A stretch of 16,747 nucleotides of DNA from JAWLCG01 sp041687295 (GTDB lineage: Bacteria; Planctomycetota; Phycisphaerae; SM23-33; FEN-1343). The position numbers and the translations under genes were made by a program. The stretch is from the NCBI GenBank assembly GCA_041687295.1, contig JAWLCG010000070.1, forward strand, positions 1 to 16,747. Reading direction: 5' to 3'. Of this stretch, positions 1 to 6,559 are shown piece by piece. A model generated the notes under the pieces. That model saw nothing but the letters and a program-made list of their open reading frames with translations, searched no databases and was not told the origin of the DNA. How positions within the stretch are numbered: the stretch's first letter is position 1; each line of letters begins with the position of its first letter.

Positions 1-251
1 GCCTTCCAGAAGGAGAGCCTATCGCGCCACGCCGCACGAAGGAACGCTCCGAAGCTCTATGGGTCTCACCGCCAGAGGCGGTGGATTAAGCAACTAATTA
101 AATAGGGACTGATCTCTGAACGCCTTACCCTCCCCCTTTCTCCAAGCCCACGGATGCAACCCGTGGGGATCTCGCCCGGGCCGTGGCCGTGGAGGCACAG
201 CCCCACGCCCCCTCTTTCCACGTCCTGTCCTGCACGCGGGCGGTGCCCGCC
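1..251. other. Gap downstream of queC with two small hairpins; possible gene tail
   Basis: No convincing gene is present. On the plus strand a frame stays open from base 1 to a TAG at 103-105 and would encode 34 mostly basic residues ending RRWIKQLIK; it could be the tail of a gene outside the window or chance. Two perfect hairpins are visible: CACCGCC (67-73), loop AGA, GGCGGTG (77-83); and CCCACGG (147-153), 7-nt loop, CCGTGGG (161-167). A third 6-bp hairpin (236-250) lies one base past the queC stop. None is followed by a T tract, so none is a clear intrinsic terminator. The stretch 85-110 is noticeably AT-richer than the rest of the window. Confidence 0.4.
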
Positions 252-893
252 CTACGCGCCAACCGCCTTGAGGGCCTTGGCGCGGGTGACACAGCCGGCG
301 CAGCGGCCACAGGGCTGCTCGGCGCCGCGGAGGCAGCTCCAGGTGGCGTCGAGGGGGACCTTGAGCTGCACGGCCAGCTCGGCGACGGCGGGCTTATCGT
401 AGTGGGCCAGGGGCGCGTCGATGACGGGCCCGGCCCCTTCGGGCAGGGCCCGGCCCACGAGTTGCCAGGCGAGCAGGCGGATGGCCTCGTCGCGGTCGGG
501 GTAGGCGCAGGGGTTGGCCAGGCTCACCCCCCAGACCACGCGGGGGGCGCCCAGGCTGTACGCCCAGGCGCTGGCGGCACAGAGCATGGCCGGGGCCAGC
601 AGGGGCACGAAGGTGCCGGCGAGTTGGCCGGTGAGGGTCGGGGCGTCCTCGATGTCGCCATGGGGCGCCAGCAGCGTCGAGGCCGACAGGGCCCGCCAGT
701 TGCCCAACTCGACGGCCTGGGCGTGGGCGGGGCGAAGGTGCTTGCACAGGGCGTCGAAGGCGGCCCGCTCGGGCTTGGCGGCCTGCTGGCCGTAGTGACA
801 GTGCAGCAGGGCGACCGACCCGTCCTGGGCAGCCAGGGCGGCGGCGACGGCCGAGTCGAGTCCCCCGCTGGTCAGCACGACCGTAAGCGCCAT
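252..893 (-). CDS. queC: 7-cyano-7-deazaguanine (preQ0) synthase QueC
   Basis: QueC uses ATP and ammonia to convert 7-carboxy-7-deazaguanine to preQ0 in the cytoplasm, a step toward queuosine in tRNA. The 213-residue product has the N-type PP-loop SGGLDS at residues 9-14. Near its C-terminus four cysteines (C187, C195, C198, C201) in a CLRG...PCGRCAGC context form the expected zinc site. Length is close to the family norm of roughly 220-230. The ATG at 893 starts 2 bases after the TGA of the upstream YfiH-type gene, so the two are almost certainly co-transcribed. The open frame continues upstream through 1628, but that part is an out-of-frame shadow of the YfiH gene. No other queuosine gene lies in the window, so the pathway must be completed elsewhere. 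Confidence 0.93.
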   Translation of the reverse strand: MALTVVLTSGGLDSAVAAALAAQDGSVALLHCHYGQQAAKPERAAFDALCKHLRPAHAQAVELGNWRALSASTLLAPHGDIEDAPTLTGQLAGTFVPLLAPAMLCAASAWAYSLGAPRVVWGVSLANPCAYPDRDEAIRLLAWQLVGRALPEGAGPVIDAPLAHYDKPAVAELAVQLKVPLDATWSCLRGAEQPCGRCAGCVTRAKALKAVGA

Positions 894-895
894 GG

Positions 896-1660
896 TCAGA
901 TCCTCGCAATGGCACAGCCGAAACGGCCCGTGTCGGGGCCCTCGCGGCGGTAGCTGAAGAACCGCTCGTCGGCGATGGTGCACACGCCGGCGACGGCGAT
1001 GTTGTGCTCGCACAGGCCGGCCCCGAAGAGTTGGGCGACGTTCGCCCGCCACAGGTCGAGGTAGAGCCGGCCCTGGCGGATTCGGAAGAAGGCATCGGCG
1101 TCGCGGCCCAGCCCGTCGCGGGCGGCGGCCAGCACGTCGGGGCCCACCTCGTAGTTTTCCGGACCGGCCGAGGGGCCGACGGCGGCCAGGATGTCCCCGG
1201 GCCGGCAGCCTCGCTGGACCATGGCGGCGATGAGTTCTCGGCTGATGGCGGCGACGGTGCCCCGCCAGCTGGCATGGGCCATGCCCACCACGCCGCGCTC
1301 GACGTCGGCGGCCAGCACGATGGGGCAGTCGGCCGACAGGCCCAGCACCGCCAGGCCGCGCTGGTCGGTCACGATGCCGTCCGCCTCGACGTTCCCCGCC
1401 AGGGCCTCGACCGCGTCGACCACCCGGTGGCCATGCACCTGCACCACGCTGACGCACTGGCGGGCGCCCATCGCCCGGGCCAGCGAGTCGCGGCAGGCCG
1501 GGCCCGCCGGGCCGCGAAGGTCCGCCCCGTCGGGCCCGTGCCGCGTCGAGACGGCATGGCGGATGCCCGGCAGGTTCGCCAGCAGCGGCAGCTGCCCGAC
1601 GGTCCAGCCGCCGGGCCAGCGGGCCCACTCAAGACCGGTTGTCGTGCCCGCAGTCGTCAT
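896..1660 (-). CDS. pgeF: YfiH/PgeF-type multicopper polyphenol oxidoreductase (laccase domain)
   Basis: The 254-residue product belongs to the YfiH/PgeF/LACC1 family. Members have been described as polyphenol oxidases, as purine nucleoside phosphorylases/adenosine deaminases, and as editing factors that remove L-Ser wrongly attached to UDP-MurNAc. Visible family motifs are VQVHGH (H76), SADC (C112), AHASWRG (H129; the commoner form is AHAGWRG), VGPSAGPENYEVG (about 161-173) and the C-terminal FFSYRREG...TGRFG. H76, C112 and H129 are the expected metal/active-site ligands. I chose the ATG at 1660: it overlaps the upstream dehydrogenase gene by 32 bases and the fold starts shortly after. An in-frame start at 1687 would overlap more. 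Location next to murI and other cell-wall supply genes fits a housekeeping role, but the actual substrate cannot be read from sequence. Confidence 0.88.
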   Translation of the reverse strand: MTTAGTTTGLEWARWPGGWTVGQLPLLANLPGIRHAVSTRHGPDGADLRGPAGPACRDSLARAMGARQCVSVVQVHGHRVVDAVEALAGNVEADGIVTDQRGLAVLGLSADCPIVLAADVERGVVGMAHASWRGTVAAISRELIAAMVQRGCRPGDILAAVGPSAGPENYEVGPDVLAAARDGLGRDADAFFRIRQGRLYLDLWRANVAQLFGAGLCEHNIAVAGVCTIADERFFSYRREGPDTGRFGCAIARI

Positions 1661-2609
1661 GGACGTCCAGCACCACCTTGATGACATCTCCCCCGGCCGC
1701 CAGGGCCAGGGCCTCCTCGGCCCGCTCCAACGGCAGGTGCCGGCCGATGAGGTTCGTCACATCCACCTCGCCCCGCGCCAACGCCCGCAGGGCCTCGCCG
1801 AAGGGCCCGCACCGCGAGCCCACCACCGTCACCTCGTCGATGACGAGGTTGGCCAGGTTCAACGGCTGGTCGCCGGCGAAGGTGCTCTTGAGCACGATCG
1901 TGCCGCGGGGCCGAACCGCCCGCCCCGCCAGCCGAAAACCCTCGGCCGAGCCGGTCGCGTCGACCACGACGTCCGCATCGCCCCGGGCCAGGAAGTCCGC
2001 CTCCAGCGCCGTCTGAATGCCCACCCGCTCGGCCAACTCCAGCTTGGCCTCGTGCCGGCCCACCAGCACCAGTTGGCCGCATCGGCCCTGAAGCACGCGG
2101 GCGACAAGTTGGCCCAGCCGGCCGTCGCCCAGCACGACCGCGCGATGGCCCGCGTCGACGTGCACCTGGCTCGTCACCTCGAACGCGGCCGCCAGGGGCT
2201 CTACGAAGACGGCCTGGTCGTCGCTCACGCCGGCGGGCACCTCGTGGAGGTTCCGCACGGGCACCGCCAGGCGGTCGGCGAAGGCGCCGTCGCGGCCCTG
2301 GATACCCAGGACGGTGCGGTGGCGGCAGTGGTTGCGCAGGCCGCCGGTGCACAGGTCGCACTGGCCGCAGACGCAGTTGATCTCCGCGACGACGCGCTTG
2401 CCCTTCCACTCGCGCGGGCCGGCCTGGACGATGCCGACGAACTCATGGCCCAGCACGCCGTGGAAGTCCATGTACCCGCGGGTGATCTCGATGTCGGTGC
2501 GGCAGATGCCCGCCCGCCGCACGGCCACCACCGCCTCGCCGGGCCCGGCGGCCGGCTCGGGGTAGTCGCTGCGGAAGATCGGGCGGGTGTTGAACTCCAG
2601 GGCGCGCAT
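1629..2609 (-). CDS. Zinc-dependent medium-chain alcohol dehydrogenase family protein
   Basis: A 326-residue oxidoreductase of the MDR superfamily that should oxidise an alcohol or polyol with NAD(P). Catalytic-zinc ligands are visible as C36 (GICRTD), H55-E56 (GHEF) and probably E137 (FVEPLA). A structural zinc site follows the standard C-x2-C-x2-C-x7-C spacing at C81, C84, C87 and C95. The Rossmann fingerprint GDGRLG is at 161-166. The ATG at 2609 is preceded by GAGG and by 20 bases separating it from the HEAT-repeat gene; the open frame reaches an alternative start at 2669, but that part lies inside the upstream gene and lacks similarity to the family. The end overlaps the YfiH-type gene by 32 bases. 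Substrate is unknown; threonine/sorbitol dehydrogenase-like proteins are the closest in layout. Confidence 0.88.
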   Translation of the reverse strand: MRALEFNTRPIFRSDYPEPAAGPGEAVVAVRRAGICRTDIEITRGYMDFHGVLGHEFVGIVQAGPREWKGKRVVAEINCVCGQCDLCTGGLRNHCRHRTVLGIQGRDGAFADRLAVPVRNLHEVPAGVSDDQAVFVEPLAAAFEVTSQVHVDAGHRAVVLGDGRLGQLVARVLQGRCGQLVLVGRHEAKLELAERVGIQTALEADFLARGDADVVVDATGSAEGFRLAGRAVRPRGTIVLKSTFAGDQPLNLANLVIDEVTVVGSRCGPFGEALRALARGEVDVTNLIGRHLPLERAEEALALAAGGDVIKVVLDVHDDCGHDNRS

Positions 2610-2629
2610 GGAGGGCCTCGACGGCGGGC

Positions 2630-3355
2630 TCAGGAGCCCTCGGGGGCGGTCAGGTTCAGCACGTCCCACCAGGGCCGGCTGGCGGTCTCGGCCGGCGCGG
2701 GCGGGGCGAAGGGGTCGTCCTTGGCCGACAGGGCCTCGCTCCAGCGGCGGGGGTCGTAGCCGGCCTCCTCGCCGGTCAGCGCGCCCAGCGACTGGCGGGC
2801 GGCGTGGCGGACGCCGAATTCCGGATCGACCAGGGCGGCCAGCAGCGTGTCCAGCACGTCCCGGCGCGGGTAGTGCCGCAGGGCCTCGACGCTGCGGACG
2901 CGGACGTCGGGGTTGGCGTCCTGGCTGGCGTGGCGGCGGAGGGGCTCGACGGCGGCCTCGCCGTGCACGCGGGCCAGGGCGGCGGCGGCGTCAATTCGCA
3001 CGCGGGGGTCGCTGTCCTCCAGGGCCCCCACCAGGGCGGGCAGGTGCTCCGGGTCGCCGGCGCGGCCCAGGGCGACGACGGCGGCCGAGCGGACCAGCGG
3101 GTCGGTGTCCTCGGTCAGCAGGGCGTAGGCCTTGAGGTAGGTGCCCTGCCGGCCCCAGTCGTGGCTGCTGAGCTTAACAATGGCCTCGCGTCGGCTGTCG
3201 GGATCGTCGAGGTTGAAGGCCTGGGCCGCCAGCTCGCGGCGGTCGGTGGGCTTGACGCGGTCGACCAGCTTGTCGACGGGGCGGATGGGGTCGGCGCAGC
3301 CCCCGGCCAGGGCGGCCAGGCCCGCCAGGGCCAGCAATGTCGTACGCAGTGTCAT
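2630..3355 (-). CDS. HEAT-repeat protein with probable lipoprotein signal
   Basis: The 241-residue product begins with a short basic start, a hydrophobic stretch (about residues 5-17) and LAGGC with the cysteine at position 20. This resembles a lipoprotein signal although leucine is at -4 rather than -3. The rest is a string of HEAT/PBS-lyase-type helical repeats, recognisable by recurring D-P-x-V-R units (DPLVRSAAVVALG, DPRVRIDAAAALA, NPDVRVRSVEALR, DPEFGVRHAARQSL). Such repeats bind proteins rather than catalyse reactions. The ATG at 3353-3355 overlaps the murI TGA as ATGA, which supports this start over an upstream TTG at 3370. It is probably exported and anchored by lipid. No specific function can be assigned; co-location with murI is suggestive only. 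Confidence 0.82.
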   Translation of the reverse strand: MTLRTTLLALAGLAALAGGCADPIRPVDKLVDRVKPTDRRELAAQAFNLDDPDSRREAIVKLSSHDWGRQGTYLKAYALLTEDTDPLVRSAAVVALGRAGDPEHLPALVGALEDSDPRVRIDAAAALARVHGEAAVEPLRRHASQDANPDVRVRSVEALRHYPRRDVLDTLLAALVDPEFGVRHAARQSLGALTGEEAGYDPRRWSEALSAKDDPFAPPAPAETASRPWWDVLNLTAPEGS

Positions 3356-4215
3356 GGGCAGCTCCGGCAAGGGGACGGACCGGTCAACTCATCGGTGCCG
3401 ACCCACTGGACCTGCTCCACGGGTCGACCCAGGAATCGCGACGCGACGGCCGCGAAACGTTCGGCGTTGTCTGTGCAGTGGCATTTCAGCCGACCCCCGG
3501 CGGGCCGGGGGTTCCGCAGGTTGGCCGTCGCCAGGGCCTCGGCGACCTCCAGGGCCGTCGCCTGGCCGCTGTCGACCAGCTGCACGTGCGGGCCCATCAG
3601 CTTGGCGATCGCGCCGGCCAGCAGCGGGTAGTGCGTGCAGCCCAGGATCATCACCGCCGGGCGGGCCCGCTGCAGCGCCCGCAGATAACCGCTCAGGACG
3701 GCCAGGACGATCGGGTCGTCCTCGTCGCGCCCCTCCTCGACGATCGGCACCAGCAGCGGGCACGAGCCGGTCAGCAGCGCGCCCGTCGAGCCGGCCTCGG
3801 CGACGGCCTGCTGGTAGGCCCCGCTGGCGATCGTGCCCTCGGTGGCGATCACGCCGATGGGGCGCCCGCCCGCCAGGGCCACCGCCCGGCGGGCGCCGGG
3901 GGCGATCACGTCGACCACCGGCACCGGCAGCGTCGCCCGCAGATGCTCGACGGCGTAGGCGCTGGCCGTGTTGCAGGCCACCACGACCAGCTTGGGCTCG
4001 TGGCGCATCAGCCAGGCGGCATCCTCGGCCGCGAAGGTGCGGACCGTCTGGGCGCTCTTGGTGCCGTAGGGCACCCGGGCCGAGTCGCCCAGGTAGACGA
4101 TGTCCTCGCCCGGCAGCTCCGCCAACAGCCGGCGGACCACGGTCAGTCCGCCCAGGCCGCTGTCGAAGACGCCGATGCACCGTCGGGGCGCGTCCTTGCC
4201 AGTCCCGCTGATCAT
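3352..4215 (-). CDS. murI: Glutamate racemase MurI
   Basis: MurI interconverts L- and D-glutamate without cofactor and supplies D-Glu for the peptidoglycan peptide. The 287-residue product has GVFDSGLGG (D18, S19), YLGDSARVPYG, the first catalytic cysteine in VVACNTASA (C81) and the second in LGCTHYPLL (C193, H195), all expected of an active enzyme. I chose the ATG at 4215, 10 bases after the PHP gene stop. The open frame extends to 4716, but that extension is an out-of-frame shadow of the PHP gene. The stop overlaps the next start as ATGA, implying translational coupling with the HEAT-repeat lipoprotein gene. Length is slightly above the usual 260-270 residues, with about a dozen extra residues at the N-terminus. 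Confidence 0.95.
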   Translation of the reverse strand: MISGTGKDAPRRCIGVFDSGLGGLTVVRRLLAELPGEDIVYLGDSARVPYGTKSAQTVRTFAAEDAAWLMRHEPKLVVVACNTASAYAVEHLRATLPVPVVDVIAPGARRAVALAGGRPIGVIATEGTIASGAYQQAVAEAGSTGALLTGSCPLLVPIVEEGRDEDDPIVLAVLSGYLRALQRARPAVMILGCTHYPLLAGAIAKLMGPHVQLVDSGQATALEVAEALATANLRNPRPAGGRLKCHCTDNAERFAAVASRFLGRPVEQVQWVGTDELTGPSPCRSCP

Positions 4216-4225
4216 CGCCCCTAGC

Positions 4226-5062
4226 CTACCGATTCGCGGGCCGGCGAGCAAGTAGCGCCTCCAGGACGCTGACGGGCACGCGCGGCCGGCCCAGTCGCCC
4301 CTCGTTGCTGGCCGGGCCGTGGAAGTCGCTGCCCCCGCTGACCGCCAGGTGCCGCCGGGCAGCCAGGTCCAGCAGCATGCGGACCTCCGGGTCGCTGTGG
4401 TCGCTATGGTAGGCCTCCAGGCCGTCCAGGCCGGCCTCGACGAGTCCGCGGATGCGGGTCTCGGCCTCGGCGCGGTTGGTGTAGCCCAGGTGGGTCGGGT
4501 GGGCCAGCATCGCCAGGCCGCCGGCGGCGTGGATGGCCCGGCAGATGTCGGCCGGGCGGGCGCGGTCCTTCTCGACGTAACCGGGGGCCCCGGGCCCGAT
4601 GTAGTCGGCGAAGGCCTCGTTCCAGTCGGCGACGGTGCCCTTGCGGACGAGCAGCTCGGCCAGGTGAGGCCGGCCCATGACGCCCTCCCCGCCGGCCAAC
4701 TGTCGCCACTCCTCAAAGCTCACATCCAGCCCCCGCCCGCGAAGGGTCTCGATCAGCGCGACGTTCCGCTCGTGGCGGACCCGCCCGAGCCACTCGACCA
4801 GGGCGGTCAGCTCCGGGCAGTGCGGGTCGATGAACAGGCCCAGGATGTGCACCTGCCCGCGGGCGCTGTCGGCTGCGATCTCGATGCCCGGCACGAAGGT
4901 TAGCTGCGAGAAGGCCTGGGCGGCATCGAGGGCCTCGTCCAGGCCGGCCAGCGTGTCGTGATCGGTCAGCGCCAGGCCTGCCAGACCCCGCCGATCTGCC
5001 ATCGCCACCAGCGCCGCCGGCGCCACCGCCCCGTCACTGGCCGTCGAGTGCGCGTGCAGGTC
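4226..5062 (-). CDS. PHP-domain phosphoesterase (TrpH/RNase AM-like), start codon unclear
   Basis: A metal-dependent PHP phosphoesterase, probably of the TrpH/YciV group that acts on 3',5'-nucleoside bisphosphates or short RNA 5' ends. Numbering from the GTG at 5026, metal ligands appear in LTDHDT (H23, D24), GIEIAA (E49), VHILG (H60), LAHP (H176), AYHSDHS (H207) and GSDFHG (D234, H236). The essential first motif, DLHAHSTASDG, is encoded upstream of that GTG, at 5030-5062, so the GTG cannot be the functional start. Between the motif and an in-frame TGA at 5108-5110 there is no ATG, GTG or TTG. I therefore begin at the first motif residue. Either a rare start (the CTG at 5057-5059 or the ATC at 5102-5104) is used, or the 5' end was lost to the octamer array next to it. 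Confidence 0.82.
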   Translation of the reverse strand, partial: DLHAHSTASDGAVAPAALVAMADRRGLAGLALTDHDTLAGLDEALDAAQAFSQLTFVPGIEIAADSARGQVHILGLFIDPHCPELTALVEWLGRVRHERNVALIETLRGRGLDVSFEEWRQLAGGEGVMGRPHLAELLVRKGTVADWNEAFADYIGPGAPGYVEKDRARPADICRAIHAAGGLAMLAHPTHLGYTNRAEAETRIRGLVEAGLDGLEAYHSDHSDPEVRMLLDLAARRHLAVSGGSDFHGPASNEGRLGRPRVPVSVLEALLARRPANR

Positions 5063-5100
5063 GCAGAGGCGACGGGCGACGGGATGGGCGGGTGGCGGGT

Positions 5101-5148
5101 TGATTGGTCAGTTGGTTAATTGGTTGATTGGTTAACTGGTTGACTGGT
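5101..5148. repeat. Six-unit octamer tandem array, consensus TRAYTGGT
   Basis: Six consecutive 8-base units occupy 5101-5148: TGATTGGT, CAGTTGGT, TAATTGGT, TGATTGGT, TAACTGGT, TGACTGGT. Only the first four positions vary. The array is AT-rich compared with its surroundings. On the minus strand the PHP reading frame runs into it and stops at a TGA (5108-5110) that spans the first and second units. Because 8 is not a multiple of 3, unit changes would shift frame, so the array is unlikely to be coding. Confidence 0.85.
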
Positions 5149-5223
5149 TGGTGGGGACGCCGCGTCAGTGCGTGGGGGATTGTGTCGCTGGTCGCAGATG
5201 GTACGTTGGCGCGGTCTTTCCAC

Positions 5224-5247
5224 GCCCACGCAATGCCTTGCGTGGGC
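5224..5247. repeat. Ten-base-pair hairpin, GCCCACG-type palindrome
   Basis: GCCCACGCAA (5224-5233), loop TGCC, TTGCGTGGGC (5238-5247) is a perfect 10-bp inverted repeat. Its outer part resembles the hairpin at 147-167 (CCCACGG...CCGTGGG); both carry GCCCACG on one arm and CGTGGG on the other with a short ATGC- or TGCC-like loop. They may be two members of a second small palindrome family. Confidence 0.55.
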
Positions 5248-5318
5248 TTCTCGTCCGGGGCGCCCACTGGAGGCCCCTGCGCCGCCTGGGTCCACAGACC
5301 CGGACCGCCTGGCGCCCC

Positions 5319-5347
5319 GAAGACCCCGGGCAAGCCCGGGGCTATAT
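5319..5347 (+). repeat. 29-nt palindromic repeat, copy 1
   Basis: GAAGA followed by the stem CCCCGGGC (5324-5331), AA, GCCCGGGG (5334-5341) and CTATAT. It is identical across its 29 bases to the copy at 13406-13434. It lies about 45 bases past the cysK stop. On the minus strand the hairpin is followed by TCTTC, so a weak terminator role is possible. Confidence 0.85.
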
Positions 5348-5393
5348 AGAGGGACACTCGCAGCGCCGGTCGCCGTCGCCCGGACCCCTGCGT

Positions 5394-6347
5394 CTACTCG
5401 TCCTTGAAGTCGAACAGCGGCGTCGAGAGGTAGCGCTCGCCGAAGCTGGGCAGGATGACGACGATCATCTTGCCCTTGCTCTCGGGGCGGTTGGCGACCT
5501 CGGCCGCCGCCCGCAGGGCCGCCCCGCTGCTGATGCCCACGAACAGCCCCTCCTCGCGGGCCGCCCGGCGGGCCCAGACGAGCGACTCGTCCTGGTCCAC
5601 CTGCACCACCTCGTCGACCACGCTCAGGTCCAGCACCTCGGGCACGAAGCCCGCCCCGATGCCCTGGATGCCGTGCTTGCCCGGCTTGGGGGCCTCGCCC
5701 TGGCGGATCTGGGTGAGGATGGGGCTCTGGGCGGGCTCGACGGCGATGGCGCGGAAGCTGCTCTTGCGCGGCTTGAGCACGCGGGCCACGCCGGTGATCG
5801 TCCCGCCGGTGCCCACGCCGGAGATGACCATGTCCACCTGTCCGTCGGTGTCGGCCCAGATTTCCTCGGCCGTCGTCCGCTCGTGGACAGATGGGTTGGC
5901 GGGATTCTCGAACTGCTGGGGCACGTAGCTGTCGGGCGTCTCGGCCGCCAGATCCATGGCCCGCTGGACGGCCCCGGGCATGCCCTCGCCGGCCGGCGTG
6001 AGGACCACCTTGGCCCCCAGCGCCCGCAGCACCTTTCGCCGCTCGATGCTCATCGATTCGGGCATCGTCAGCACGCACTTGTAGCCCCGGGCCGCACAGA
6101 CGAACGCCAGTGCGATGCCCGTGTTGCCGCTGGTCGGCTCGACGATCGTCGTCTTGCCTGGCTGGATTTTTCCGTCACGCTCGGCCGATTCGATCATCGC
6201 CAGGCCGATGCGGTCCTTCACCGAGGCCATCGGGTTGAAGCACTCCATCTTGGCCAGGACCGTGGCGTTGTCGCCGGCGAGCTTGCGGACCCTCACCAGG
6301 GGGGTGTGGCCGATCGTCTGGGTGATATCGTCATAGATTCGCGTCAT
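5394..6347 (-). CDS. cysK: Cysteine synthase A (O-acetylserine sulfhydrylase)
   Basis: CysK forms L-cysteine from O-acetylserine and sulfide using pyridoxal phosphate in the cytoplasm. The 317-residue product is close to the usual length. It has the PLP lysine K44 in NPMASVKDRIG, the substrate loop PTSGNTGI, the phosphate-binding GVGTGGTITG, and the C-terminal GISSGAA and PSFGERYLSTPLF segments typical of CysK rather than cystathionine beta-synthase. ATG 6347 is preceded by AGGAG seven bases away. A promoter-like pair lies at 6415-6445, so cysK probably starts its own transcript. The gap downstream is full of repeats. No cysE or sulfate-reduction gene is nearby. Confidence 0.95.
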   Translation of the reverse strand: MTRIYDDITQTIGHTPLVRVRKLAGDNATVLAKMECFNPMASVKDRIGLAMIESAERDGKIQPGKTTIVEPTSGNTGIALAFVCAARGYKCVLTMPESMSIERRKVLRALGAKVVLTPAGEGMPGAVQRAMDLAAETPDSYVPQQFENPANPSVHERTTAEEIWADTDGQVDMVISGVGTGGTITGVARVLKPRKSSFRAIAVEPAQSPILTQIRQGEAPKPGKHGIQGIGAGFVPEVLDLSVVDEVVQVDQDESLVWARRAAREEGLFVGISSGAALRAAAEVANRPESKGKMIVVILPSFGERYLSTPLFDFKDE

Positions 6348-6559
6348 TGTCTTGCTCCTGCTGCGAATATCGCTGACCCCGCCCTACGGTTCGGTCGCAG
6401 GGGCAGCGTGGGCAATTGTACGCGCACCGAGTGCTCGGCTGTCAATGTCCACTCTGCATAAGGCTCCGTCAAGTCCCTGTTTAGGGCCTGCTCCGGCGCC
6501 GCCGCAACCTGGCCGCACGGGGGCGCCCTCTACCCAAACGCTCGAGGGGCCCGAAACGT
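6348..6559. other. Regulatory gap upstream of cysK
   Basis: A 212-base gap separates the end of the 770-residue secreted TPR protein gene from cysK. It holds the cysK ribosome-binding site and the promoter-like elements at 6415-6445. I recognise no riboswitch or T-box structure and no hairpin plus T tract for terminating the upstream operon. Confidence 0.5.
6415..6445 (-). promoter_or_regulatory. Putative cysK promoter with 19-bp spacer and central dyad
   Basis: On the minus strand a perfect -35 box TTGACA (6440-6445) and a -10 box TACAAT (6415-6420) are separated by 19 bases, two more than optimal. The spacer contains the dyad CCGAG-CA-CTCGG (6427-6438). Start of transcription would be near 6408, giving a leader of about 60 bases. 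The long spacer with an internal dyad resembles promoters activated by MerR-family regulators; this is inference. Confidence 0.5.

Larger units (their letters stand above)
5108..5393. other. Repeat-rich gap between cysK and the PHP gene
   Basis: The gap holds most of the octamer array (5101-5148), a 10-bp stem hairpin at 5224-5247, a 5-bp hairpin GGGTC-CACA-GACCC at 5288-5301 and one copy of the 29-nt palindromic repeat at 5319-5347. Open frames crossing it have no recognisable domain. I see no promoter with good -35 and -10 boxes for the PHP-to-queC run on the minus strand, so transcription may read through from cysK. No clear intrinsic terminator is present either. Confidence 0.6.

Noticed and set aside
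236..250. Hairpin just past queC as an intrinsic terminator
   Set aside because: The stem is only 6 bp and no T tract follows on the minus strand.
252..1628. A 458-residue frame that would fuse an N-terminal extension to QueC
   Set aside because: The extension is an Arg/Gly/Pro-rich antiphase translation of the YfiH-type gene. QueC is complete from ATG 893.
1191..2759. A long plus-strand open frame of 522 residues
   Set aside because: It is opposite to the dehydrogenase and YfiH-type genes, has low-complexity composition and no domain. Long antisense frames are expected at this GC content.
5101..5148. Octamer array as a CRISPR array
   Set aside because: Units are 8 bases and contiguous, with no spacers and no cas genes.
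5148..6461. A 437-residue plus-strand open frame opposite cysK
   Set aside because: It is antisense to the fully canonical cysK and crosses repeats; there is no recognisable protein family.
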